Shown here: in pieces, positions 1 to 9,130 of the stretch
Numbering within the stretch: position 1 is the stretch's first letter
How the letters are laid out: every line of letters starts with the position of its first letter
From: Rhodopirellula sp.
Lineage (GTDB): Bacteria; Planctomycetota; Planctomycetia; Pirellulales; Pirellulaceae
Length of the DNA stretch: 64,000 nt
Direction of reading: 5' to 3'
Assembly (NCBI GenBank): GCA_002698965.1
Contig: PAAT01000054.1
Coordinates: 1 to 64,000, forward strand
Notes under the pieces: generated by a model
The model's input: the letters and a program-made list of their open reading frames with translations, nothing else
Databases searched by the model: none
Told to the model about the DNA's origin: nothing
Position numbers and translations under genes: made by a program

Positions 1-42
1 CTACTTGAATTACTTGAAAAAGCAAAAGGTGTTGATAAATAA
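1..42 (+). CDS. C-terminal tail of a gene cut by the window edge
   Basis: Frame 1 is open from the first base and ends in TAA at 40-42. The visible tail is LLELLEKAKGVDK, an amphipathic charged helix-like end. A small hairpin follows at 56-72 and the next gene on the same strand starts at 274, so a gene ending here is plausible. Thirteen residues are too few to assign a family. It could also be a chance open frame. Confidence 0.35.
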   Translation, partial: LLELLEKAKGVDK

Positions 43-55
43 TCGTTGAGGAGAC

Positions 56-72
56 GGCAGGCCTTACCTGCC
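56..72. other. Short GC-rich hairpin after the partial gene
   Basis: GGCAGG (56-61) pairs perfectly with CCTGCC (67-72) around a 5-base loop. No T-run follows on the plus strand, so it is not a typical intrinsic terminator. It may stabilise a 3' mRNA end. The remaining bases to 273 hold nothing else I can support. Confidence 0.35.
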
Positions 73-273
73 ATTGTGGGTAGATTGATCTTCATCACCC
101 ATTCATTTCTAAACGCTCAAGTGGTAATTAAGCTTTGAAGAGTCAATGGAATCACCTTGTTGTCGTTTATAGAATTTGAATCGGCGTGTAATTCCGAGTG
201 GAATCTGGGCTAATTGCTTGAGGTTAATTAGAATACCAGTAGTTAGCCTGGTACCGAAGTAAGCAACTGGTTC

Positions 274-3200
274 ATGATTAGATTCTGTGCACAATTACTC
301 CCATTACTCATGTTGTTTCTAACAACACAATGCGGCATTGCGCAGCAGGTGGATTTCACAAAAGATGTCTGGCCTATTCTTCAATCGCGGTGTGTTTCAT
401 GCCATGGCCCCGAAGCACAAGAAGGTCAATTACGTCTGGATGCTAAAGTCATTGCGTTTCAAGGTGGTCTCACCGGGGCTGGTATTGTTCCGGATAAGCC
501 CGACGAGAGTACTCTTTATCGGCGATTGATTACACAAGAGGAAGGGGAGCGAATGCCCGCCGAGGCAGAGGCATTACCGGCTAACCAAATTGCCATGATT
601 CGTCGTTGGATTGAACAGGGCGCGCATTGGCCAGATGGTCTTGGCTCAGACGCTCAGGTAGTAAGCCGACACTGGGCGTATGCGGCTCCTCTGAGACCGC
701 CTCTGCCCGATGTCGTACAGCAAGCGTGGCCATTGAATTCGATTGACCGCTTTGTGCTTTCCAAACTTGAACAAGCAGGTGTGCGTCCATCTTCGGCAAT
801 TGAAAAGCGGCCACTCATCCGTCGGCTATATTTAGATTTAGTCGGGTATCCACCTACCGTCGATCAGGTAGAGATCTTTGTGAACGATACTTCCCCCGAC
901 GCCTATGACAAACTGGTTGATAACCTGCTGGCCTCGCCTCAGTATGGAGTTCGCTGGGCGCGACCATGGCTGGATTTGGCTCGGTATGCCGATAGTAACG
1001 GCTATCAGGCAGATCAGTATCGCAATGTCTGGCCGTATCGAGATTGGGTTATTAATGCTCTCAATAGCGACATGCCTTTTGATCAATTCACCGTTGAGCA
1101 GCTTGCAGGAGACTTGCTGCAGAACCCGTCACAAGCTCAGCAGGTAGCGACCGGATTTCACCGTTTGACGACTCTTAACGTTGAAGGTGGAACGGACCCC
1201 GAATTGAGTCGTTTGAACCAGGTTATAGATCGTGTAAATACTACAGCTACAGTCTGGCTCGGTTCGACGATTGAGTGTTCACAGTGTCATAATCATAAAT
1301 ACGATCCATTTAGTCAGAAAGAGTATTATCAGCTGTTGGCGTATTTCAACAATACTCCACTGGAAGTCAACGGGACCAGTTCGGCATTTAACTTCTACGG
1401 CCCAACGATTGATGTAGAACCTTCGTTTGCCGATAGAAGAACGTTGGTGGATTTAAATTCTCAAAAATCCAAGAAGGACCGTGCACTAGCTAATATACAG
1501 ATCGAATTAGATAGACAATACGATGATTGGATTACCTCGATCGCTAAAGTAACTGAGAACGAGATAGCATGGACAGTGTTGACGGCTACAAATCCTGTTT
1601 CAGCTAACGGGGCGACTTTGCGAGTGTTGGAGGACCAATCGGTTCTATCCACCGGAGAAAATCCAGACAAAGATGTTTATGAAATTGAGTTCACAACGGA
1701 ATTGGCGAAGGTAACTGGCTTCAAACTGGAAGCTTTGACACATGAGGAGCTTCCAGGCAAAGGCCCCGGAAGATACACAGCAGAAAGGCCCAATTTTGTT
1801 TTGCAGGAATTCACGCTGCATCACGGTGAGGTCAAACTGAAGCTAAAAGACGGCATTGCCGATTACTCGCAACCCAATTTTGATGTGAATAACGCGGTGG
1901 ACGGAGAAGTTGATACTGCCTGGGCGATCGCTTCTCAGTTCTTTAAACCACATGCAGCTGAGTTCTTACTCGATAAACCATTAGAATCCGAGGCACCGGT
2001 AACGCTGAAAGCAAAATTCGTCATGAATTATGGCGGCAGCCGGGTGATTGGCCGTATCAGACTCTCAGCGATGACTGGTGAAAGAGACTATCGGAAGACG
2101 CCTGATCGTATTCTGGAATTAGTGAATCGGGAACAACGCACCGCCAAGGAAGAGACTGAATTGCACCAGTTTTATTTGGATAGTCAAGCATCCTATAAAG
2201 AAGCCAAACAGGATTTAGCTAACGTTCAAAAACAGATTGATGCCTTGCCAGCCCCGACAGCTTTGGTCATGAAGGAAATAGAAAAGCCCCGTGAAACTCG
2301 CATGTTGATACGCGGCGAGTACAAGAATAACGGTCAATTAGTTTCTGCAGATACTCCGTCTATTTTGCATGAACTTGAAGTCAAACAAGAGGTACCCAAC
2401 AACCGTTTGGACTTAGCGAACTGGCTGGTCTCTGACAGGAATCCGTTGGTTGCACGAGTCACGGTCAATCGATGGTGGGCCGGATTCTTTGGTAAGGGGA
2501 TTGTAGCGACAGAAGAAGATTTTGGAAGTCAGGGAGATCGGCCAACGCACCCCGGGTTGCTAGATTGGTTGTCCGTTGAATTGATGCAGAATGGCTGGTC
2601 GATGAAACACCTTCATCGATTGATTGTCACATCGGCAACATATCGCCAGGATTCAAAAGCTCGTCCGGAATTACAGGAGTTGGATCCGACCAATGAGCTT
2701 TTGGCAAGAATGCCTCGCTTACGTATGAGTGCAGAAGGAATTCGGGATACCATGCTGCAAATCAGTGGTTTGCTGGAATTGCAAATGGGCGGCGAACCTA
2801 TTTATCCTCCCCAGCCAGCTGGAATTTGGAGACACGTGGGGAGAAATGCTCCGAAATATAAAACCAGTATAGAAACAAATCGTTATCGTCGCGGGATCTA
2901 TGTTATTTGGCGAAGAAGTGCTCCGTATCCAGCCTTCACCAATTTCGATGCACCTGACCGCACTTCCTGCGTCGTTAATCGTAGTCGTACGAATACACCA
3001 CTACAAGCATTAACTTTACTGAATGATCCGATGTACTGGGAAATGACCCAAGCCTTAGGTCAGCACCTTTACGGGACTCGCCATGACGATCTGCGAGATC
3101 AGGTCGAGTACGGATTTGTGCGTACGGTCTCCCGGATGCCGAGTGAGCGAGAGATTGATATTCTGGTTGATTTGTACGAGGAAATGGTTGTGCAACTCAC

Positions 3201-3327
3201 CGAACGTCCACAGGACCTGAAATTACTTGTTGGTGCAAAGGATAAGCATGCCTCGGCTGAATTGGGGGCTTGGTATTATCTATCGAATGTACTTTTAAAT
3301 CTCGACGAGACAATAACAAGGAATTAG
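274..3327 (+). CDS. Exported DUF1549/DUF1553 protein with cytochrome c motif
   Basis: 1017 residues. The N-terminus is a signal peptide (hydrophobic residues about 8-19), followed by a haem-binding CVSCH at residues 40-44 in the planctomycete cytochrome C context ([16 protein letters not shown]). A DUF1549 region follows and carries a second CSQCH within a HNHKYDP context. Residues about 430-610 look like a discoidin/F5-8-type carbohydrate-binding module (NFVLQEF, then [12 protein letters not shown]). The C-terminal third is DUF1553, with the conserved [17 protein letters not shown]. The family is known in planctomycetes and thought to act in periplasmic degradation or redox; no substrate is established. 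The gene lies 2 nt before a DUF1501 gene, the usual partner. No clear Shine-Dalgarno precedes the start. Confidence 0.9.
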   Translation: MIRFCAQLLPLLMLFLTTQCGIAQQVDFTKDVWPILQSRCVSCHGPEAQEGQLRLDAKVIAFQGGLTGAGIVPDKPDESTLYRRLITQEEGERMPAEAEALPANQIAMIRRWIEQGAHWPDGLGSDAQVVSRHWAYAAPLRPPLPDVVQQAWPLNSIDRFVLSKLEQAGVRPSSAIEKRPLIRRLYLDLVGYPPTVDQVEIFVNDTSPDAYDKLVDNLLASPQYGVRWARPWLDLARYADSNGYQADQYRNVWPYRDWVINALNSDMPFDQFTVEQLAGDLLQNPSQAQQVATGFHRLTTLNVEGGTDPELSRLNQVIDRVNTTATVWLGSTIECSQCHNHKYDPFSQKEYYQLLAYFNNTPLEVNGTSSAFNFYGPTIDVEPSFADRRTLVDLNSQKSKKDRALANIQIELDRQYDDWITSIAKVTENEIAWTVLTATNPVSANGATLRVLEDQSVLSTGENPDKDVYEIEFTTELAKVTGFKLEALTHEELPGKGPGRYTAERPNFVLQEFTLHHGEVKLKLKDGIADYSQPNFDVNNAVDGEVDTAWAIASQFFKPHAAEFLLDKPLESEAPVTLKAKFVMNYGGSRVIGRIRLSAMTGERDYRKTPDRILELVNREQRTAKEETELHQFYLDSQASYKEAKQDLANVQKQIDALPAPTALVMKEIEKPRETRMLIRGEYKNNGQLVSADTPSILHELEVKQEVPNNRLDLANWLVSDRNPLVARVTVNRWWAGFFGKGIVATEEDFGSQGDRPTHPGLLDWLSVELMQNGWSMKHLHRLIVTSATYRQDSKARPELQELDPTNELLARMPRLRMSAEGIRDTMLQISGLLELQMGGEPIYPPQPAGIWRHVGRNAPKYKTSIETNRYRRGIYVIWRRSAPYPAFTNFDAPDRTSCVVNRSRTNTPLQALTLLNDPMYWEMTQALGQHLYGTRHDDLRDQVEYGFVRTVSRMPSEREIDILVDLYEEMVVQLTERPQDLKLLVGAKDKHASAELGAWYYLSNVLLNLDETITRN

Positions 3328-3329
3328 TG

Positions 3330-4748
3330 ATGGCTCAGAATCTAAATCTGGAACTAACTCGTCGAGAGCTATTTCGTACTGGCGGTATGGGATTAGGCGC
3401 CTCGGCGTTAATGAGCCTATTAGGTCAAGATGCTTTATCGGTGGAATCTCAGTTTGTTAACCCATTGCGTGCCAAGCAAAGTGATTATCAAGCTCGTGCC
3501 AAAAATGTGATTTACATCCACATGATTGGAGCACCGTCACAACTAGACCTTTACGTCGATAAACCAAAACTACGGGAGATTACGGGAGAGCTATGTCCCG
3601 AGGAATTGTTCAATAGTCAGCAATTCGCATTCATTCGTAGCCGTCCGAAGATGTATGGTTCTCAATTCAACTTTCGTCCGTTTGGTGAGAGTGGTCAGGT
3701 ATTTTCAGAATTGCTTCCTGAAATCGGTTCTATGGCAGACGATATCGCAGTCATTGAAACCATGCATGGAGAGCAGATCAATCATTCCCCCGCTCAGTTG
3801 TTCATGCAGACTGGTTTTGGCCGTTTTGGCCGTCCAAGTATGGGGTCCTGGGTAACCTATGGATTGGGAAGTGAAAATGAGAATTTACCATCCTTTGTGG
3901 TCATGGTGACCGGCAGTGTTGGTGGTGCGGGTAACAGTATGTGGGGTAGTGGCTTTCTCCCATCAATCTATCAAGGTGTTGAATTTCGTGCTTCGGGAGA
4001 CCCGGTACTGTTTTTGTCTAATCCTCAGGGGATTAAAGCAAAGGATCGTCGACGAATTGTGGACGCAATTAATCAATTGAATCGTGAGCAATTAGTGGAT
4101 GTTGGTGATCCTGAAATTGCCACTCGAATCGGCCAGTATGAAATGGCCTATAAAATGCAGTCGTCGGTACCCGACCTGATGGACACCAGCGGTGAGACGG
4201 AGGTAACGCATGCCTTGTATGGTACATCACCAGGTAAGGCCGGTTTTGCAAACAATTGCTTACTGGCTCGACGATTGGTCGAACGAGGCGTAAGGTTTGT
4301 TCAGTTATTTGATCAGGGCTGGGATCACCATAGCAACATTGAAAAGAGTATTCGGAACAAAACAAAGGCTGTTGATAAACCGATTGCTGCCTTACTGAAA
4401 GATTTGAAACAACGAGGGCTCCTTGAAGAGACGCTGGTGATTTGCGGCAGTGAATTTGGACGTACTCCCATGGTTCAGGGAGGTCTGAATAACGCCGGAC
4501 GAGATCATCATAAGGACTGTTTTACCATCTGGATGGCAGGCGGTGGTATTCGAGGGGGTGTCAGAGTGGGTGAGTCTGATGAACTGGGCTTTTCGATTAC
4601 CAAAGATCCAGTATCGGTCCATGACTTCCATGCCACGGTACTCCATCTACTGGGATTGGATCATACGGCACTCACTTATAAATATCAGGGTCGGCAATTT
4701 AGGTTGACGGATGTGGCTGGAGTGCCGGTTGCGAAGGTGCTGGGATAA
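3330..4748 (+). CDS. DUF1501 family protein with Tat signal
   Basis: 472 residues from the ATG at 3330, just 2 nt after the upstream stop, so the pair is translationally linked. The open frame extends 60 nt further upstream but that would overlap the preceding gene. The N-terminus [11 protein letters not shown] plus a hydrophobic stretch is a twin-arginine signal, implying export in a folded state. The body has DUF1501 hallmarks: [43 protein letters not shown], and [13 protein letters not shown] followed by GRDHH. DUF1501 belongs to the alkaline-phosphatase/sulfatase superfamily fold and the His/Asp-rich motifs resemble metal ligands, but no activity is established. Pairing with DUF1549/DUF1553 genes is the standard planctomycete arrangement. 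Confidence 0.9.
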   Translation: MAQNLNLELTRRELFRTGGMGLGASALMSLLGQDALSVESQFVNPLRAKQSDYQARAKNVIYIHMIGAPSQLDLYVDKPKLREITGELCPEELFNSQQFAFIRSRPKMYGSQFNFRPFGESGQVFSELLPEIGSMADDIAVIETMHGEQINHSPAQLFMQTGFGRFGRPSMGSWVTYGLGSENENLPSFVVMVTGSVGGAGNSMWGSGFLPSIYQGVEFRASGDPVLFLSNPQGIKAKDRRRIVDAINQLNREQLVDVGDPEIATRIGQYEMAYKMQSSVPDLMDTSGETEVTHALYGTSPGKAGFANNCLLARRLVERGVRFVQLFDQGWDHHSNIEKSIRNKTKAVDKPIAALLKDLKQRGLLEETLVICGSEFGRTPMVQGGLNNAGRDHHKDCFTIWMAGGGIRGGVRVGESDELGFSITKDPVSVHDFHATVLHLLGLDHTALTYKYQGRQFRLTDVAGVPVAKVLG

Positions 4749-4859
4749 GGCTGGCTTCAGAATAGTTGACGATTTCACTTTTCCACAATGGATAATTACA
4801 GGATAATGGAACGACGAGGGATTTTACATCTCCTGCCGTTTAGCCATTCGGGGATTTTT

Positions 4860-6638
4860 ATGAGTCGCAAATTAGTTGTTATTCTGCTACTGATCGGTTT
4901 TTTTACCTCACCGCTACAATCTGCGGATCAGTTAATGGAAGTTAGCGTGCTTCGTCGTCCGGTAGCGATTGAACAGGTGTCTGATTTGAACCGATTGATT
5001 GTCTTAAATCAGCGTAGCGCCTCACTTTCTTTTTTTGACCTGACTACCCGTCAGGTGATCAATGAAGTGGCTATTGGGGGAAAGCCGACGGATATGGAAT
5101 TGATCAGTGGCACCAATTTACTTGCCGTGACGAATGAAGCGAAGCACTTGGTCAGTCTGTACGAAGTTGGCAGTCACACGTTAACCCCTTTGGCAGACAT
5201 CGAAGTTTGTACTTATCCTCGTCATCTAAAGTTTGATGCCAGCAATTCTTTGTTGTATGTCAGCGGTATGTGGTCCCGTCAATTAGCGGTCCTCCAGATA
5301 AATCAGAAAACTCCCTCAGCATCCGAGTTGCTGCAGAAAGTGGATATGGAATTCACTCCTCACAACATTGTTTTTTTACCGGATGGAAAGCATATGGTGG
5401 TTGGAGACTGTTTTGGCGGCAACCTCATACTGTTTGATAAATCTGCAGCCGCTATAGGCAAGCTTAAAAAGTTGGGCCTCCGAAAATTCCCGGGGCATAA
5501 CGTCCGAGGTTTACAAGTTAGTGCTGATGGCCAGATGTTAATTGTCGCTCACCAAATGCTTAATGAATTGGCTCACACGGTCCGTAACGATGTTCACTGG
5601 GGCTTACTGATGTCCAATGACTTAAGATGGCTGAAGGTCGAAAGTGTACTTCAAGGTGGTGACGAGTTGTATACAGGTGCTCATATGCATCCACTTGGGG
5701 AAGCGGGAAATGCTACCGGTGATCCTTCATGCTTAGCAGTTGCGAAAAATGGAACCGTGGTGGTAACCCTCGGTGGTGTTGGTGAGATTGCCTATGGTAA
5801 AGAAGATGATTTTAGCTTGCAGCGATTACCGGTAGGTTTGCGTCCCATCGATTTGGTGATTGATGAAGTGAATGATTTGGTTTACGTAGCTAATATGTTT
5901 GGCGATTCGATTTCTATTGTTGATCTGGAAAAGTTGTCGTCAGAGGAGTTTTCTTTGGGGAAACAGCCCGAACTTACAGAGCGTGACAAAGGTGAACTTT
6001 TATTCTTTAATGCAAAATTGTCTCACGATGGTTGGATGAGTTGTAATAGTTGTCACACCGAAGGCCATACAAACGGAATGGTGAATGATAATTTCAGCGA
6101 CAAATCGTTTGGAGCTCCTAAACGGGTTTTCTCCTTGTTAGGTAAAGCAGGGACAGCACCATTCGCCTGGAATGGTCAGGCAAAAGATCTTCAAAAGCAG
6201 ATTCATAATTCACTGCGTTTGACGATGCAAATGGATGATGAGCCAACGGAAAATCAATTGGATCAGATTGCAGTTTTTGTTTCGTCGCTCAAACGTCCTC
6301 CTTCGATTGATGTAGCAAGAGGTCAGGTGGATGCTGCCGCTGTTGCACGGGGGAAACAAATCTTCGCATCTAGTAATTGTAAGAACTGCCATGCCCCACC
6401 AACTTATACCGTTTCGGAGCGTTTCGATGTGGGACTTATCGACAAGGAGGGTAATCAAGCGTTCAATCCTCCAAGCCTGATCGGTGTGGGTCAGAGGATG
6501 CATTTCTTCCATGACAACTCAGCCAAGACGCTTGAGAGCGTATTCAAAGAACATAGTCATCCAGGTGGTGATTTTGGCGGGAATAACCTTAATGCCAAGC
6601 AGATTAGTGATCTTGTTCGATTCTTAAAGAGCCTTTGA
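4860..6638 (+). CDS. YVTN-type beta-propeller fused to two cytochrome c motifs
   Basis: 592 residues from ATG 4860. I chose this start over upstream ATG 4788 because a clean signal peptide (MSRKLVVILLLIGFF...QSA) begins here. Residues about 30-370 form repeated strands of a seven-bladed YVTN/NHL-like propeller (for example LIVLNQRSASLSFFDL, VYVANMFGDSISIVDL). The C-terminal part carries two haem-binding motifs, CNSCH at about residue 395 and CKNCH at about 507, with a di-haem peroxidase-like layout (GAPKRVFSLLGKAGTAPFAWNG; QAFNPPSLIGVGQR). It is probably a periplasmic electron-transfer protein or MauG-like peroxidase relative. It lies 111 nt after the DUF1501 gene on the same strand and may share its transcript. 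Confidence 0.82.
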   Translation: MSRKLVVILLLIGFFTSPLQSADQLMEVSVLRRPVAIEQVSDLNRLIVLNQRSASLSFFDLTTRQVINEVAIGGKPTDMELISGTNLLAVTNEAKHLVSLYEVGSHTLTPLADIEVCTYPRHLKFDASNSLLYVSGMWSRQLAVLQINQKTPSASELLQKVDMEFTPHNIVFLPDGKHMVVGDCFGGNLILFDKSAAAIGKLKKLGLRKFPGHNVRGLQVSADGQMLIVAHQMLNELAHTVRNDVHWGLLMSNDLRWLKVESVLQGGDELYTGAHMHPLGEAGNATGDPSCLAVAKNGTVVVTLGGVGEIAYGKEDDFSLQRLPVGLRPIDLVIDEVNDLVYVANMFGDSISIVDLEKLSSEEFSLGKQPELTERDKGELLFFNAKLSHDGWMSCNSCHTEGHTNGMVNDNFSDKSFGAPKRVFSLLGKAGTAPFAWNGQAKDLQKQIHNSLRLTMQMDDEPTENQLDQIAVFVSSLKRPPSIDVARGQVDAAAVARGKQIFASSNCKNCHAPPTYTVSERFDVGLIDKEGNQAFNPPSLIGVGQRMHFFHDNSAKTLESVFKEHSHPGGDFGGNNLNAKQISDLVRFLKSL

Positions 6639-6724
6639 TTCTGGATGGAACGACTGGGCTTGTCTCGTTCATTCAATTCTTCGTACCCTAGCCTCGTATA
6701 TTTTTGTCTCTTTCGAGCGGATCA

Positions 6725-7537
6725 ATGCGTCCTTGGGCTATCTCACTACTGGTTATTACTTTCCTGATTACATCAGGTTGTGCAAATAATCCGCGTGTCA
6801 GGCGAGAAATCGATCAAATGGGTAGCCAGCGTCGAGCCTTAGAAGATCAGATTTATGATTTGCAGTACGAATACGATAAAAAGGCGGACGAAGTCGCGCG
6901 ATTGAAGCAGCAGGTCATTCTGTTAGAGCAACAACTGGACCAGCGTTCAGAGAAAGATCAGGAAATTGAGTCCGAATCAAATATAGGTCCTGCTTTGATC
7001 GATTTATCGTCAGGTGAGGTACCAAGAAGGATTGCTCCCAACATTCGGGAGGTGTCCGGTCATCCGTTAGCTAATGAGGAATCTATTTCGCCGGTAAATC
7101 ATATTGCCTCTGGTAAGCAACCTTCCCCGTTTTCGAAGTTGGTTCAGAGTGTCGAGATAAATCAATTGAGAACGGTGATGCGTGATGCAGATGGTAATCG
7201 TCTTACCGATACCGTTGTTTTGCATATAACCCCTCGAAATGCAGAAGGTGAATTTGTTGCTGTCGCTGACGACGTCGATGTGGTGATTCGCGAGAAAGAT
7301 GCGACAGGTCATTTGCTGGGACAGTGGAAAGTGGCTCAGAGTGAATTACACCGTATTCTTACCAAGTCAATTTATCGCACCACGATACCGATCGAATTGG
7401 ATTTAGTGCAGGAACTGGATCCGTCAGCGGAGTTGTTTCTTGATGTTCGTTTTGGAGTGCGAGGCGTGGGTACATCAGGCGTACTATCGTCCCGGGGTAT
7501 TTCGACATCCCGATCGAACTGGACCCCTTATCGTTAG
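6725..7537 (+). CDS. Lipoprotein with coiled coil, function unknown
   Basis: 270 residues from ATG 6725, with a purine-rich GAGCGG about 6 nt upstream; a TTG 21 nt earlier is the alternative start. The signal peptide ends in a lipobox, ITSGC-ANN, so the mature protein should be lipid-anchored at Cys. Residues about 30-75 are a strongly predicted coiled coil (heptads through RRALEDQIYDLQYEYDKK and LKQQVILLEQQL). The C-terminal half is beta-rich and not recognised. The end (SRSNWTPYR) is basic. The gene is the last of the plus-strand run and stops at a bidirectional terminator. Confidence 0.75.
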   Translation: MRPWAISLLVITFLITSGCANNPRVRREIDQMGSQRRALEDQIYDLQYEYDKKADEVARLKQQVILLEQQLDQRSEKDQEIESESNIGPALIDLSSGEVPRRIAPNIREVSGHPLANEESISPVNHIASGKQPSPFSKLVQSVEINQLRTVMRDADGNRLTDTVVLHITPRNAEGEFVAVADDVDVVIREKDATGHLLGQWKVAQSELHRILTKSIYRTTIPIELDLVQELDPSAELFLDVRFGVRGVGTSGVLSSRGISTSRSNWTPYR

Positions 7538-7558
7538 AATTGGAATGAACACAACAAC

Positions 7559-7588
7559 AAAGGCTGAACTGTTTCCAGTTCAGCCTTT
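7559..7588. terminator. Bidirectional terminator between lipoprotein gene and clpP
   Basis: A perfect 13-bp stem, AAAGGCTGAACTG (7559-7571) with CAGTTCAGCCTTT (7576-7588), closes a TTTC loop. A and T flanks give U-runs in both directions. It sits between convergent genes ending at 7537 and 7617 and probably serves both. Confidence 0.9.
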
Positions 7589-7616
7589 TCTAGTTTTATC
7601 GAAGCGTTCAATAACG

Positions 7617-8207
7617 TTACGCTTCTGCCATCGTTGAAACAACATTATCGATCAGCCCATAAGCCTGAGCCTCCTCCGAGGACATGAAATTATCACGATC
7701 GGTATCGGCTTCGATGGTGGCCAGATCTTTACCTGTGTGTTTGATAAGGATTTCGTTGAGCTTGTCTTTGGTCTTTTGGAATTCTTTAGAGTGAATCAGA
7801 ATTTCTTCTGCTGTGCCCTGCATACCTGCCAGTGGCTGATGAATCATGATTCGGGAATTTGGAAGAGCGTAACGCTTACCGTCGTGTCCGGCGGTAAGTA
7901 ATAGAGCTCCCATGGAGGCGGCCTGACCGATACAGTACGTTGCTACATCACAAGTGATGAACTGCATGGTGTCGTAAATAGCAAGTCCTGCACTGACGCT
8001 TCCGCCGGGAGAATTGATGTAAAAGTGAATATCCGCTTTTGGGTCGTCAGACTGTAGGAATAACATTTGAGCGACAATTGCGTTGGCGACTTCGTCGTTT
8101 ACACCAGAGCCCAAAAAGACGATACGGTCTTTGAGCAATCGGCTGTAGATGTCATAGACTCGTTCGTCACGACCGTTGGATTCGACTACGTATGGAATTG
8201 GAGGCAT
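7617..8207 (-). CDS. clpP: ATP-dependent Clp protease proteolytic subunit
   Basis: 196 residues, the usual ClpP length. The serine-protease triad is present: Ser in GQAASMGA, His in MIHQP, Asp in the DTDRD context. [11 protein letters not shown] is the conserved oxyanion-side strand. The protein forms a cytoplasmic tetradecameric peptidase chamber fed by ClpX or ClpA/C ATPases, neither of which is in the window. It lies 36 nt downstream of a second clpP on the same strand, so the two are probably co-transcribed and may form mixed rings, as in some bacteria with paired ClpPs; that last point is inference. Confidence 0.96.
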   Translation of the reverse strand: MPPIPYVVESNGRDERVYDIYSRLLKDRIVFLGSGVNDEVANAIVAQMLFLQSDDPKADIHFYINSPGGSVSAGLAIYDTMQFITCDVATYCIGQAASMGALLLTAGHDGKRYALPNSRIMIHQPLAGMQGTAEEILIHSKEFQKTKDKLNEILIKHTGKDLATIEADTDRDNFMSSEEAQAYGLIDNVVSTMAEA

Positions 8208-8243
8208 AGCTGCGATCTCCGTTGTAAATATTGTGTTTGTGTT

Positions 8244-8948
8244 CTATTCGGACGTTTCGTTATTGTCGGCTGAATTCGTATTGTCAGCGGGTTTGCGGAG
8301 CAAGTCGTCCACCACGCCGTAGTCTACAGCTTCCAGAGCCGTCAGGAAAAAGTCGCGGTCGGTGTCTTTAGCGACGTCTTCTTTTGATTTGCCGCACGCG
8401 TCTGCAAGAATTTGATTTAGTACGTCACGGTTTCTTAGGATTTCATCAGCCTGAATGTTAATATCACTAATCTGCCCGCTCACACCACCATAGGGCTGGT
8501 GCATCATCACTCGGGAGTGAGGCAAAGCAAATCTTTTCCCTTTGGTTCCACCGGCTAGTAGAACAGCAGCACCACTGGCGGCCTGCCCTACACAGTAGGT
8601 GGCGACCGGGCAACTGAGGATTTGCATCGTATCGTATATTGCTAAAGTGGCCACCACACTACCCCCGGGGGAATTGATGTAAAAGTGGATATCTTTATTG
8701 CGGTTTTCACTTTGCAGATAGAGTAGCTTCATAACTACTTCATTTGCATTGCCAGTATGAATCTCGCCTTGAAGAAAGACGATTCGATTTTCTAACAGTA
8801 AATCGCCCAGCGTCAGTTGTCGCTGACGCTGTACGTTTTGGTAACTGTAAGAATTCGTTTCGTCCAGATAGTGAGGTGGGGCAAAATCACTTGGTAGTGG
8901 AGCCTGACCTGCAGCTAACTGTTTGTCATTGAATTGCTTAACGCTCAT
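8244..8948 (-). CDS. clpP: Second ClpP-type peptidase with extended termini
   Basis: 234 residues, about 35 more than typical. A 45-residue N-terminal extension rich in Gln and Pro, and a polar C-terminal tail (DNTNSADNNETSE), account for the excess. The catalytic residues are retained: Ser in GQAASGAA, His in MMHQP, Asp in DTDRD. The residue after the catalytic Ser is Gly rather than the usual Met, which would alter the S1 pocket or handle region. The N-terminal part may be a processed propeptide. It is upstream of the other clpP and follows tig, matching the common tig-clpP order. An inverted repeat lies 57 nt upstream (9005-9042). Confidence 0.93.
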   Translation of the reverse strand: MSVKQFNDKQLAAGQAPLPSDFAPPHYLDETNSYSYQNVQRQRQLTLGDLLLENRIVFLQGEIHTGNANEVVMKLLYLQSENRNKDIHFYINSPGGSVVATLAIYDTMQILSCPVATYCVGQAASGAAVLLAGGTKGKRFALPHSRVMMHQPYGGVSGQISDINIQADEILRNRDVLNQILADACGKSKEDVAKDTDRDFFLTALEAVDYGVVDDLLRKPADNTNSADNNETSE

Positions 8949-9004
8949 AAATCCCGTCCAGTTATTCTAAAGGGTTTTCATTGGCGTCAATTATGCCACA
9001 TGTT

Positions 9005-9042
9005 AGCATTTTTGGGGAGATGGGATTGAAGGCAAAAATGCT
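9005..9042. promoter_or_regulatory. Inverted repeat upstream of the clpP pair
   Basis: AGCATTTTTG (9005-9014) is the exact inverse complement of CAAAAATGCT (9033-9042), with an 18-base spacer. It lies in the 182-bp gap between tig and the clpP genes, downstream of the tig terminator in the direction of transcription. It is not the CIRCE consensus (TTAGCACTC-N9-GAGTGCTAA), although it shares TTAGCA at the left edge. It may be an operator or a 5'-leader stem. Confidence 0.45.
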
Positions 9043-9058
9043 CGGGAACACGACAAAA

Positions 9059-9090
9059 AAACGTCAGCAAGGTAAAACTTGCTGACGTTT
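9059..9090 (-). terminator. Intrinsic terminator of trigger factor gene
   Basis: AAACGTCAGCAAG (9059-9071) pairs perfectly with CTTGCTGACGTTT (9078-9090) around GTAAAA. On the minus strand the stem is followed by a run of T (the A-run at 9055-9060). It starts 41 nt past the tig stop codon. Confidence 0.9.
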
Positions 9091-9130
9091 GTATTCGTAT
9101 GCGAATGAAACGCTTTTGAATTAACCGTGT

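Noticed and set aside
109-294. Minus-strand open frame at the start of the window
   Set aside because: Overlaps the start of the DUF1549/DUF1553 gene, has no family features and no ribosome site.
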